Assembly (NCBI GenBank): GCA_937907395.1
Contig: CALCII010000011.1
Location: forward strand, 496,001 to 560,000
DNA: 64,000 nucleotides
Origin: an uncultured Chitinophagaceae bacterium
GTDB taxonomy: Bacteria > Bacteroidota > Bacteroidia > Chitinophagales > Chitinophagaceae
Direction: 5' to 3'
Below the pieces are notes generated by a model. It had not been told where the DNA came from and searched no databases. It worked only from the letters and a program-made list of their open reading frames with translations. The position numbers were made by a program, and so were the translations under genes. Below, in pieces: positions 26,985 to 36,107 of the stretch. Position 1 is the first letter of the stretch; each line of letters begins with the position of its first letter.

Positions 26985-27044
26985 TCATTTCTGTTTTTTT
27001 TGTGTAAAAGGTTTTAGTACTTTCCCTGTACATATACATTCCTT

Positions 27045-28400
27045 ATGCACAGAAAAGAATTTATCAAACAAGCCGGTCTGGCCGCTGCTTCTGTAGCAGT
27101 TCTTCCTTCCACTCAATTGTTTGCAGGAGCCCCTGCCGAGAAATTAAAGATAGTCATGATGGGCGTGGGCCTCAGAGGGCAAAACCACCTCGATTTATTA
27201 TTGCGAAGAGATGACGTGGAGGTGATGGCAATTTGTGACATCGATGATCGTATGTTACAGTATGCACGGGATATGGTTACTAAGAGCGGAAAGAAAATGC
27301 CGGCTGTGTACACTGGTGATTTGTATGCATGGAAGAAAATGCTGGAGATGAAAGGTATCGATGCCGTCATTATTGCCACTCCATGGGAATGGCATAAGGA
27401 AATGATTATCGGTTCACTTGAAGCGGGTGTAAAATATGTGGGAACAGAAGTAATGCTGGGTATCACACTCCAGGATCATTGGGATGTGGTGAAAGCGGCA
27501 GAGCAACACAATGCACATGTGATGATGCTGGAAAATGTGTGTTACAGAAGGGATGTGATGGCTGTTTTAAATATGGTGCGACAAGGGTTGTTTGGAGAAC
27601 TGGTTCATCTGCAGGGAGGATACCAGCATGACCTGCGGGAAGTGAAGTTCAACAATGGAATAGATGCCTATGGCGGAGGATGTGAGTTTGGTGATAAAGG
27701 CTGGACAGAAGCACGTTGGCGCACTCATCATTCCGTTTATCGAAACGGTGATTTGTATCCAACGCATGGAATCGGGCCAATTGCTCAATTCATTAATATC
27801 AACCGTGGCAACCGGTTTGTAAATCTCTGTTCGTTTTCTTCCAAAGCAAGAGGGTTGCATGACCATATTGTAAAAAAATGCGGTCCCGAGCATCCCAATG
27901 CAAAAATCAATTTCAAACTGGGCGATGTGGTTACTACTTCCATCACCTGTGCAAATGGAGAAACGATTTTGCTGCAACACGATACCAATCTGCCCCGGCC
28001 TTATTCTCTTGGATTTCGGGTACAGGGTACCGATGGTTTGTGGATGGATATCAATAAAAGTATTTACATCGAAGGAAAGTCGCCGAAAGCCCATCAATGG
28101 GAAGAAGCGAAAACATGGCTGGATAAATATGATCATCCTTTGTGGGTTCGCTGGAGTAAAGAAGCACAGGGATCAGGGCATGGCGGAATGGATTTTTATG
28201 TGGTTCATTCTTTCATTGAATCTGCCAAACGAAAAGTTCCCACACAAATGGATGTGTATGATGCAGCAGCCTGGAGTGCTATCACACCATTGAGCGAACA
28301 GTCAATAGAGTTGGGTAACGAAACTGTGGCTTTTCCTGATTTTACAGGCGGACAATGGAGTTACCGGAAGCCGGTATTTGCACTCAATGATGTGTATTGA
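27045..28400 (+). CDS. GH109-type Gfo/Idh/MocA family glycosidase (alpha-N-acetylgalactosaminidase-like)
   Basis: The N-terminus MHRKEFIKQAGLAAASVAVL looks like a Tat-type signal with only one of the twin arginines. A Rossmann fold follows: KIVMMGVGLRGQNHL (loop GxGxxG-like), CDIDDRM, and IDAVIIATPWEWHKEM. The segments MLENVCYRRDVMAVLNMVRQ, GGYQHDLR and GDLYPTHGIGPIAQFININR are characteristic of GH109 enzymes, which use tightly bound NAD+ to cleave alpha-N-acetylgalactosamine through a redox/elimination mechanism. The 451-residue length is normal. A role in scavenging host or environmental glycans is likely; the substrate is inferred from family only. A terminator follows at 28428. Confidence 0.85.
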   Translation: MHRKEFIKQAGLAAASVAVLPSTQLFAGAPAEKLKIVMMGVGLRGQNHLDLLLRRDDVEVMAICDIDDRMLQYARDMVTKSGKKMPAVYTGDLYAWKKMLEMKGIDAVIIATPWEWHKEMIIGSLEAGVKYVGTEVMLGITLQDHWDVVKAAEQHNAHVMMLENVCYRRDVMAVLNMVRQGLFGELVHLQGGYQHDLREVKFNNGIDAYGGGCEFGDKGWTEARWRTHHSVYRNGDLYPTHGIGPIAQFININRGNRFVNLCSFSSKARGLHDHIVKKCGPEHPNAKINFKLGDVVTTSITCANGETILLQHDTNLPRPYSLGFRVQGTDGLWMDINKSIYIEGKSPKAHQWEEAKTWLDKYDHPLWVRWSKEAQGSGHGGMDFYVVHSFIESAKRKVPTQMDVYDAAAWSAITPLSEQSIELGNETVAFPDFTGGQWSYRKPVFALNDVY

Positions 28401-28427
28401 TTTTTATAATGGCAGTAAAAATTTATT

Positions 28428-28457
28428 AAAACCGGAAGTGCAGATGCTTCCGGTTTT
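28428..28457 (+). terminator. Intrinsic terminator after the GH109 gene
   Basis: An 11-bp perfect stem (AAAACCGGAAG / CTTCCGGTTTT) around an 8-base loop is followed by TCTTTT, 28 bases after the stop codon. Confidence 0.9.
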
Positions 28458-28559
28458 TCTTTTGAACTAAGGTCTGCCGTTGAATATTATTTTTTTCAAT
28501 ACTGCATGTTTTGTTTGTTGTTGCCTAATAACTAGTATTTAGAAAACAGGAGACTGCAT

Positions 28560-28589
28560 TTTGAATGCTGATTTTGGTCATTATTTTTG
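28560..28589 (+). promoter_or_regulatory. Bacteroidota-type promoter for the giant IPT protein
   Basis: TTTG at 28560-28563 and TATTTTTG at 28582-28589 match the TTTG / TAnnTTTG consensus exactly, with an 18-base spacer. Transcription would begin near 28596, about 64 bases before ATG 28660. Confidence 0.55.
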
Positions 28590-28659
28590 TTTCAAGCCGC
28601 TTTTACATTTGAACGTTAAATTGGCGAAAGTTTAAACCCATCATCCAAAATCCGTAGTT

Positions 28660-31600
28660 ATGAAAAACCAGCGTACTGGAACAACTGCATCTGCATTCTT
28701 AACATGTATTCTGTTGTTCACTTCTCATTTTCTTTTTGCACAAGCCCCAACTATTTCTTCCATTGCTCCCACATTTGCTGCCACTGGAGAAACCGTTACA
28801 ATCAACGGATCTAATTTCACCGGGGTTACCGGTGTTAAATTCGGCGGAACTGCTGCTGCTTCCTTTACAGTAGTATCTGCAACCCGCATAACAGCTGTAG
28901 TAGCTGCAGGCACATCTGGTTCTGTCACTGTTTCGAAGTCTGGCTACTCCGATGTTTCAATTGCCGGATTTACGTATTCTTCCTTTCCATCTGTAACAGG
29001 TATTATAACCGATTTTGGTAGTTACTGGAATACGAATACAACTTCGAATAACAGTGTGTATCCGAACGATTCACACAATCTTTTATCATTCACCTATAAC
29101 GGAATTACTTATTCCACCGGTGTTAATGATGCTACCTTATCAAATAAAGGTGTGCCGTATACTGTAGGTACATTTAAAGCATTGCCGGCAATCCTGAACG
29201 GAACTTCTATAGGCGGTTCCCTTTATATAGTGGCTGCGTCAAAAGTGGATGGCAATACAGCTGCTGCTTTATACACTCATCCTAATATTAAAAATCTTAC
29301 GATCGAAAATGTGTTATCAGATGGTCCGAATGGATTAAACCTTGGAACCGGCTATACCAATCTTCCAACAGGAGCTACTTCCAATTTTGTGATTAAATCA
29401 ATCCTTCCGGAAAAAATCAGTGATAACGAACCGGATATTGTTATTACACAAATTGCCGATCCATCAGGTACTGCAACAGATACTTATAAGTTTCTGGATG
29501 CATCCGGCAATATTGTAGGTAATTCAATCAGCCAGGATATCAGTAAACTCCCACCTTTAGGAACCTATTATCTTGATTTATTCACTGTTTCATCCGGTGT
29601 TAGTTTTTCTATTGCAAAGCCAACAGGCGTAGGTTCAGGCGGTACAAATACAACCCGTCAAATACGTTTTATTGCTTTCCGTCTTTCTGATTTTGGAATT
29701 ACAGCAGCCAACTATTCGCAAATACGCACATTACAGGTTATACCTTCAGGCGTTACAGACGTTGCATTTGTAGCTTACAATGCGTTAGCAATAAATGTTC
29801 CTCCATCTGTTGCTCAAAATACCGTTACTTCTAATACAACTATTTGTGCTTCGGGCGGTGGTAGTGCTTACCTGGCAGTGAATGCAACTGCGGCTGCAGG
29901 TGGCGTATTAAGCTATAGTTGGGAATTGTCTACTGATGGTGGTACTACCTGGAATCCGGTTTCAAACGGAGGTGTATATAGCGGAGCCACCACCAATGCA
30001 TTATCAGTATCTGCTGCTACTGCTGGTTATAAATACCGGACTACAGTAACCGAAGCATCAACCGGGTATAGTTCTGTTTCCGGAGTGTTTACTATAGCCA
30101 CAGCAGCAGGATCTGCTCTTGCAGGTACTTTAAACCCATCTAATCTTACTCTTTGTTTAAACGCAGTAACAGGTACTACGTATATGTCGGTAACACCAAC
30201 CGGGGGAACAGGAACTTATAATTACCAATGGTCAGTTGCAACCACATCAAATGGTACTTATACTTCTATTCCCGGTGCCAATTACAATACGTATAGTCCG
30301 CCGTTGAATGTAGCCGGTACTTTATACTATAAAGTTTTGATTTCAAGTGGTTGTTATTCTAATTTATCAAATGCAGCCACTGTTACCATTAACGGACAGG
30401 AAATTTTATCTGTCACCAATGGAACAACCTGTACAACAGGAACGGTTGCATTATCAGCAACAGCAAGTGGTGGTACCGTTAACTGGTATGCAGCTGCTTC
30501 AGGCGGTACTGTTTTGTCGGGCGGTGCTAACACATCAAACTATACAACACCTTCTATTGCTGCCACCACAACTTACTATGTAAGTACAACAGCCAGCAGT
30601 TGCGAATCTCCAAGAATGCCAGTGGTAGCTTCTGTATTGAATACAGTAACACTTACCAGTTCCAATTTTAATCTCGTAAATGCAACCAGTGTATGTGCAG
30701 GAAGCGGATCGTTGGTAACTGTTGCCACCAGTGCGTTGCTTGACGGTACTTACACAGTAAACTATAATGTAACAGGTGCTAATACTACTTCCGGTACTGC
30801 AAGCATGACCATGACCAGCGGCAGTGGAACATTTACGATCGCAGCACTTTCAACAGCAGGTGTTAATACCATTACTGTAACAGGTGTAGTGATGAATGGT
30901 TGTACCATTACACCATCCTCCGGAAATACCGTTGTTTGCAATGTAAACAATGGCGCACCTGATGCATCCGATTTCAGTTTAACTGTTACAGATGGTTGCT
31001 CAAATAATAACAGTGATGTTACGATACGTAGCCGTTCACTTTCAACAGGCACTTATATTGTAACGTATTCTGTATCAGGAACAAATACATTGTCATCAAC
31101 AACTGCTCAAGTGGTATTCACTGCTGGTGCACCCGGCAGCGGAACATTTTCACTACCTGTTTTTGCGAATCACGGGGCTTCAAATGTGGTAACCATCACA
31201 TCTGTTGCATTGCTCAGTTCACCTACCTGCAATAGTGTTCTGAATATCAGTTCTGCCGCTTTTGCAAGCAATGCATCTCCTATAGTGGAAGTGGGAAGCA
31301 ATTTTACAGCCTGCGGTGCATCGGCTATAACAATCACCAATTCAGCATCAGCTACAAATTATAGTGCATTGTCATGGTCATCGTCCAACGGAACAGGAGT
31401 ATTTGCGAATAATACAACTGGCCAGGCATTATCGGCCACAACTTATACACCTTCAGTTGCAGATATCACAAGAGGAACTGTGTATATGACCATAACAGCA
31501 ACAGCTAATTCAGGTTGTTCCGATATTTCAAAAACATATACGTTGTCATTAACTGCGGCTCCCGTTGGCGGTACAGCTGCTTCTGATCAAACAATCGTTT

Positions 31601-34005
31601 ATAATCAGCAACCGGCCAATCTTACGGTTTCCGGTTATAGCGGAACGATTGTGAAATGGCAGAAAGCATCAGATGCCTCTTTCAACAGTCCGGTTGATAT
31701 TCCTTCTTCCGCTTCAGCTACATTAAGCGGAGCAACAATAGGTAATCTCACCTCAACCACTTATTTCAGAATGGTGGTTCAAAACGGTGTATGTGGCACC
31801 ACTTACTCTTCCACAGCAACGGTTACTGTAGTGTTGCTTCCTACAATCACTTCCTTTACGCCTGCATCAGGTACTGTTGGCATTACTGTAACAATTACCG
31901 GTACAAATCTTACGGGTGCAACGGCTGTTACTTTTAATGGTACCAATGCTCAGAGCTATACCGTGGTGAATGCAACAACCATTACAGCAGTAGTGGCTGC
32001 AGGCAGCACAACCGGTCCGGTGCGTGTTACAACACCATCCGGCACAGCCGTAAGCGGAACTGATTTCACCGTATTGCCTTATTCATGGACAGGTAATACC
32101 AGCCAGGGATGGAATACATCCAATAACTGGTCGCCTTCCGGTGTACCTGCACCCGGTGCAGATATTATTATTCCAGGTGGATTAACCAATTACCCGGTAC
32201 TGGATCAGCCACGTACTTATGGAAATGTAAGTATTGCTTCCGGAGGTAAAATGGTATTGAACGGACAAACAGTAACGATACAGGGAACAATCAGTGGTAA
32301 CGGTGTATTTACAGGTGGAGGTAATTCATCTGTGGTATTTACCGGTTCGGGAGATGTGGGAACGCTATATATGGATCAAACAACACCCGGCACTACCAAT
32401 ACAATAAAAGATCTCACCATCAACCGTAGTTCCAATGCACGCATGGGCCTTGGTAATACATTACGTGTAACCGGTACCGTTACACCTGTTGCAGGAACAC
32501 TGGAAACAAACGGCAACCTTGTATTGGTATCAACCAGTTCAGGCACGGCCAGTATCGCAGCATCGGCTACCTGTGAATACATCATTGGTACGGTAACTGT
32601 TCAACGATATGTAGGTGCAACACGTCAATGGCGTATGATTGGTTTTCCTTTTACAAAAGAAACAACTGTGACAGCCGCATCTATGAATCTTTTTTATAAC
32701 TCAGGTGCTTATGCGGCCTATACATACAATGAAAACGCCGATGATGGTTTGTATGGAAATAATAATGGTATGAATGCCGGCTGGACTTCTTTCACCGGTG
32801 TTGCCACCACAACTGCCAATAATGGATTCTTATTGGTGGGCGGACCCAAATCAACGATTCAGTTCTCTGGTCCGTTAAATACCTGTGATGTGCAAATACC
32901 ATTGAGCTACACAGTTGGTAAAGTAAATAACGGATGGAATCTTGTATCCAATCCGTTTGCATCCAACCTCAACTGGACAACCATTGCTGCTAACAATCCG
33001 GGACTTGATGCTGCTGTTTACAGGTATGATCCTGCTATTCCATTGTATGCGTCTTATGTAAACGGTGTGTCAACCGGAAAACAATCACAGGTGATTGAAA
33101 ACGGAGCAGCATTCTTTGTTCATTCAACAGGAGTTACTTCTATGAGCATCCGTGAATCCGATAAAACACAAATGGTGCCTGGCGGTACCATGATGCGTGT
33201 AGGTGCTAATAACTCAGGCAACAGAGTGGAAGCAATAGCCTACGGTGATACAAAGAGTATTATAAAACTAACCTTCCAGAAACAGGGCGAAGCCTATGGT
33301 GATGAAGTTGCTTTGAGATGGGGTGGTGGCGATCCTGCTACCGACTTGTTCGACCGCAGGTATGATGCGTATGATATGGGACGTTCCGGCGGAACAGATG
33401 CATCTGTTACCGATGCCGATAGTATTGCTTATTCTATTTATCATGGAACAGAATTGCGGAACAGTTTTGATGAAAACCGGCAAATCACACTGCGTTTGAA
33501 AAACATATCTGCAGGCACCTACCAGGTAAAAATGGATGTGCTTTCTGCTATTGCAAACGGTAACAAAGTGTATTTGTATGATCGGTATGCCAAAACATAC
33601 ACGCAATTAGACGATGGAAGTACCCCGGATCATAGTAAGTTGTATACTTTCACAATAACAACTGATAGTTTATCAAAAGACCCATACAGATTTGCTATCA
33701 CGTTTAAAACCAATGTGGTAACAGCAGTATCCAATCCTTCTTTGCTGGAAAAAAGAGTGATTTTGTTGAATAATCCTTCATCTGCCGGTGCCGGATTTAT
33801 GATTCAGAGCAAAAACAGCTTCCGGAAACTGAACTGGCAAATGATTGACAATACCGGACGGATTGTTAGAACCGGAGAATTTAGTAATATTGCAGCCGGT
33901 CAAACAATGGTTTTACAACCAACAGGCACTTCAACCGGTGTTTATATGATCCGGATTACTGCAGATGGAGTTGTGTTACCAATGTTAAAGGCCGTGAAAG
34001 AATAA
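28660..34005 (+). CDS. Giant secreted IPT/TIG and Ig-like repeat protein with T9SS type A C-terminus
   Basis: This 1781-residue surface protein has a signal peptide ending ...SHFLFAQ. Residues 27-107 are an IPT/TIG domain (APTISSIAPTFAATGETVTI, GSNFTGVTGVKFGGT), followed by a module of about 280 residues without known function. Then come several Ig-like repeats (TTICASGGGSAYL, TLCLNAVTGTTYMSV, TTCTTGTVALSATASGG with TTYYVSTT endings). A second IPT/TIG domain follows (PTITSFTPASGTVGITVTI), and a region with YTWNNN-like and FPFTKETT segments. The last 90 residues (LLNNPSSAGAGFMIQS to MLKAVKE) match a T9SS type A sorting domain. It is probably an adhesin or matrix protein. A matching promoter lies at 28560. 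Confidence 0.85.
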   Translation: MKNQRTGTTASAFLTCILLFTSHFLFAQAPTISSIAPTFAATGETVTINGSNFTGVTGVKFGGTAAASFTVVSATRITAVVAAGTSGSVTVSKSGYSDVSIAGFTYSSFPSVTGIITDFGSYWNTNTTSNNSVYPNDSHNLLSFTYNGITYSTGVNDATLSNKGVPYTVGTFKALPAILNGTSIGGSLYIVAASKVDGNTAAALYTHPNIKNLTIENVLSDGPNGLNLGTGYTNLPTGATSNFVIKSILPEKISDNEPDIVITQIADPSGTATDTYKFLDASGNIVGNSISQDISKLPPLGTYYLDLFTVSSGVSFSIAKPTGVGSGGTNTTRQIRFIAFRLSDFGITAANYSQIRTLQVIPSGVTDVAFVAYNALAINVPPSVAQNTVTSNTTICASGGGSAYLAVNATAAAGGVLSYSWELSTDGGTTWNPVSNGGVYSGATTNALSVSAATAGYKYRTTVTEASTGYSSVSGVFTIATAAGSALAGTLNPSNLTLCLNAVTGTTYMSVTPTGGTGTYNYQWSVATTSNGTYTSIPGANYNTYSPPLNVAGTLYYKVLISSGCYSNLSNAATVTINGQEILSVTNGTTCTTGTVALSATASGGTVNWYAAASGGTVLSGGANTSNYTTPSIAATTTYYVSTTASSCESPRMPVVASVLNTVTLTSSNFNLVNATSVCAGSGSLVTVATSALLDGTYTVNYNVTGANTTSGTASMTMTSGSGTFTIAALSTAGVNTITVTGVVMNGCTITPSSGNTVVCNVNNGAPDASDFSLTVTDGCSNNNSDVTIRSRSLSTGTYIVTYSVSGTNTLSSTTAQVVFTAGAPGSGTFSLPVFANHGASNVVTITSVALLSSPTCNSVLNISSAAFASNASPIVEVGSNFTACGASAITITNSASATNYSALSWSSSNGTGVFANNTTGQALSATTYTPSVADITRGTVYMTITATANSGCSDISKTYTLSLTAAPVGGTAASDQTIVYNQQPANLTVSGYSGTIVKWQKASDASFNSPVDIPSSASATLSGATIGNLTSTTYFRMVVQNGVCGTTYSSTATVTVVLLPTITSFTPASGTVGITVTITGTNLTGATAVTFNGTNAQSYTVVNATTITAVVAAGSTTGPVRVTTPSGTAVSGTDFTVLPYSWTGNTSQGWNTSNNWSPSGVPAPGADIIIPGGLTNYPVLDQPRTYGNVSIASGGKMVLNGQTVTIQGTISGNGVFTGGGNSSVVFTGSGDVGTLYMDQTTPGTTNTIKDLTINRSSNARMGLGNTLRVTGTVTPVAGTLETNGNLVLVSTSSGTASIAASATCEYIIGTVTVQRYVGATRQWRMIGFPFTKETTVTAASMNLFYNSGAYAAYTYNENADDGLYGNNNGMNAGWTSFTGVATTTANNGFLLVGGPKSTIQFSGPLNTCDVQIPLSYTVGKVNNGWNLVSNPFASNLNWTTIAANNPGLDAAVYRYDPAIPLYASYVNGVSTGKQSQVIENGAAFFVHSTGVTSMSIRESDKTQMVPGGTMMRVGANNSGNRVEAIAYGDTKSIIKLTFQKQGEAYGDEVALRWGGGDPATDLFDRRYDAYDMGRSGGTDASVTDADSIAYSIYHGTELRNSFDENRQITLRLKNISAGTYQVKMDVLSAIANGNKVYLYDRYAKTYTQLDDGSTPDHSKLYTFTITTDSLSKDPYRFAITFKTNVVTAVSNPSLLEKRVILLNNPSSAGAGFMIQSKNSFRKLNWQMIDNTGRIVRTGEFSNIAAGQTMVLQPTGTSTGVYMIRITADGVVLPMLKAVKE

Positions 34006-34034
34006 ACTTTTATCATCTTAAAGCAAACAGCGGC

Positions 34035-34241
34035 ATGAGCAAACAAATTTTGATTACTATAATCTGTATGATTGTATTTGTTGGTGCAGCTGTGGCTCAA
34101 CCGTCTATTGATCCTCCGGGCAGTGCAGTACCATTGGATGGTGGAATTGGTTTTCTCCTGGCTGCAGGAATCGCTTATGGATCTAAAAAGATCTATGATC
34201 AGCGAAAGGATGGGGATGAGCCTACGGATTTTCTCAATTAA
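34035..34241 (+). CDS. Small PID-CTERM-type sorting protein
   Basis: The 68-residue protein has a signal peptide (MSKQILITIICMIVFVGAAVAQ), a Pro-rich stretch with PPGSAVPLDGGIGFLLAAG and a basic tail (YGSKKIYDQRK). The PxDGG motif, single hydrophobic helix and positive tail fit what I know as PID-CTERM, a proposed short sorting domain in Bacteroidota. Here nearly the whole mature protein is the sorting segment. It follows the giant IPT protein by 29 bases and ends before a terminator, so it is likely expressed with it. Confidence 0.7.
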   Translation: MSKQILITIICMIVFVGAAVAQPSIDPPGSAVPLDGGIGFLLAAGIAYGSKKIYDQRKDGDEPTDFLN

Positions 34242-34257
34242 GAAATTGAAATACTTG

Positions 34258-34283
34258 AAAAGCGGTCTTTGATGGCCGCTTTT
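34258..34283 (+). terminator. Intrinsic terminator after the PID-CTERM gene
   Basis: AAAAGCGG and CCGCTTTT form an 8-bp stem around a 10-base loop, followed by CTTTT, 16 bases after the stop codon. Confidence 0.85.
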
Positions 34284-34438
34284 CTTTTACCCCAATGCTG
34301 AAATATCAGTACCAGCGGGTATTTTTGGATTAAATCCGGCTTTTGATTGCCTGTATTATAACTTGTTTGTAATTTTATAATGAATCAGTAACAATTTTCG
34401 TTATTACCTGAAAGAACGGGATTCTAAAAATCTGTGAA

Positions 34439-35074
34439 ATGAAAAAATTGATCTTCACCCTTTGTTGGATGTTTTCGTTGGTGCTGGCAGTTGCACAACC
34501 TGCCCGTGTGCCGGTAAATGATCCGCCACCAACCAATACCAATACCAAGCCCACAAACAATCCGGTTACAACCAATAATAACCAAACCAATACGAATACG
34601 GTTAACACCAATGCCGAGTTAACCAAGTACAGCGACCCGCAAGGTCGTTTTACCATTGGTTACCCCACCAACTGGACATTTAAATCGAATTCAGAATCGG
34701 CAGTGGTGCAAATCACATCACCTAAAGAAACGGATGATGATAATTTCCGTCAGAACGTAAATCTTCAGATTGAAGATATGAGTGGAAAAACAATGACTGT
34801 TGATCAGTACGTTAAATCCAATATTGACGGCGTAAAAGAATCTATCAAAAACTACCGTGAGGTTTCTTCCATGTTTTTTAACCGTAACGGTTCAAGAGCA
34901 TATGAAATTGTTTATAAGGGCAAGTACGGAGATATGACTTACGAAGTGCAGATCAAACAATTGTTTACCATCGTAAATAACAAAGCATATATCCTTACCT
35001 ATATTTCAAAAGTGGATGAAAGAGATGCTTTTGAAACAACTGCTAATAAAATTTTCAATTCCTTCAAATATTAA
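34439..35074 (+). CDS. Exported PsbP-like domain protein with Asn/Thr linker
   Basis: The 211-residue protein has a signal peptide (MKKLIFTLCWMFSLVLAVAQ), then about 45 residues of Pro/Asn/Thr-rich linker. The C-terminal domain (YSDPQGRFTIGYPTNWTF, VVQITSPKE, IEDMSGKTMTVDQYV, NKIFNSFKY) resembles the PsbP/MOG1-like or DUF1795 fold, common in small periplasmic proteins. Function is unknown. It stands between two terminators and is probably transcribed alone. Confidence 0.7.
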   Translation: MKKLIFTLCWMFSLVLAVAQPARVPVNDPPPTNTNTKPTNNPVTTNNNQTNTNTVNTNAELTKYSDPQGRFTIGYPTNWTFKSNSESAVVQITSPKETDDDNFRQNVNLQIEDMSGKTMTVDQYVKSNIDGVKESIKNYREVSSMFFNRNGSRAYEIVYKGKYGDMTYEVQIKQLFTIVNNKAYILTYISKVDERDAFETTANKIFNSFKY

Positions 35075-35094
35075 TCAGGGATCAGTCTTATAAT

Positions 35095-35124
35095 AAAAAA
35101 GCGCATCAACCGATGCGCTTTTTT
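35095..35124. terminator. Bidirectional terminator between convergent genes
   Basis: AAAAAAGCGCATC and GATGCGCTTTTTT form a 13-bp perfect stem with an AACC loop. It serves the gene ending at 35074 and the opposite-strand gene ending at 35142. Confidence 0.92.
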
Positions 35125-35141
35125 ATTATCTGTATTATTGA

Positions 35142-35897
35142 TTATTTTCTGCTGTTGAGCTTTGCCAGCAAGCGGAGGATTTCCAGGTAAAGCCAAACCA
35201 GGGTTACGAGTAATCCAAAAGCGCCATACCATTCCATAAATTTAGGAGCACCGGCGGCGGATCCTTGTTCAATCATATCAAAATCGAGCAGGAGGTTTAA
35301 TGCAGCAATCACTACAACAATCAGCGAAAACACTATGCCAAATGTGGAACCGGTGGAAAGGAATGCAAAATGAATTCCAAAGAAACCCAGCACCCATGTT
35401 AAGAGGTAAAAGAGTGCAATGCTTGCTGTTGCTATAATCAAGACAGATCTGAATTTCTCTGTTACTTTAATTACCCTGAATGTATATAACAGGTACATAG
35501 AAGCAGCCGCTGCAAAAGTGATGAGTACTGCATGCATGATGATATCAGGATATTTTTCCTGGAACATAAAATTGAAGTAAGCGCTGATGGCACCTACAAA
35601 CAAACCTTCCAGTATTGCATAAGCAGGAGCAAGGAAACCGCTCCATTCTTTTTTGAAAACAATTACAAGTGCCACTACCAATCCGCCTAAAGCCCCTGTG
35701 AGCAATAAGGGTGAGATATCCTTTCCGGCATTGAAATAATTCCATGCAAAAGCAGCACCTGCCATTACCATCAACATGAGGAACCCAAATTTATTCATGG
35801 TGCCTCTTACGGTCATTGTGCTACCATCGCTGATGGTTACCGTTTGTTGAAATTGTTTTTCAGTTAAGGTTGGGTTGCCCGATTTAAATAAAGACAT
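35142..35897 (-). CDS. Bax inhibitor-1/YccA-like (Bax1-I) membrane protein
   Basis: The 251-residue protein has a cytoplasmic N-terminus (MSLFKSGNPTLTEKQFQQTV) and seven predicted membrane helices. It includes the family-typical GLFVGAISAYFNF region, LLTWVLGFFGIHF and a final FDMIEQGSAAGAPKFMEWYG segment preceding the last helix. This matches the BI-1-like YccA/Bax1-I family of pH-sensitive calcium leak channels, whose bacterial role is unclear. It is monocistronic, with a terminator downstream. Confidence 0.85.
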   Translation of the reverse strand: MSLFKSGNPTLTEKQFQQTVTISDGSTMTVRGTMNKFGFLMLMVMAGAAFAWNYFNAGKDISPLLLTGALGGLVVALVIVFKKEWSGFLAPAYAILEGLFVGAISAYFNFMFQEKYPDIIMHAVLITFAAAASMYLLYTFRVIKVTEKFRSVLIIATASIALFYLLTWVLGFFGIHFAFLSTGSTFGIVFSLIVVVIAALNLLLDFDMIEQGSAAGAPKFMEWYGAFGLLVTLVWLYLEILRLLAKLNSRK

Positions 35898-36055
35898 ACT
35901 TTAAAATTTTATCGAAAATAGTCAATCTCTTCTTAAAGAGATGTTGATGTTTAGCAGAAGTCAATGATTGAAGGTCGCCACTCTGTTTTTCAGGTCATTT
36001 TTTATACTGTTTCAATAATGTGATTAGTATCTGAAATGATTTCTGTCAGCAACCC

Positions 36056-36085
36056 TGTTTTTTTGCGCTGCATCCAGTAATTTTG
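36056..36085 (+). promoter_or_regulatory. Probable promoter of the 2-oxoacid oxidoreductase gene
   Basis: TAATTTTG at 36078-36085 fits the TAnnTTTG element exactly. The upstream TTTG-like element (TGTTTTTTTG at 36056-36065) is less well spaced. The ATG is 23 bases downstream. Confidence 0.4.
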
Positions 36086-36107
36086 GGACCAATTTTTCAA
36101 GAACCAT

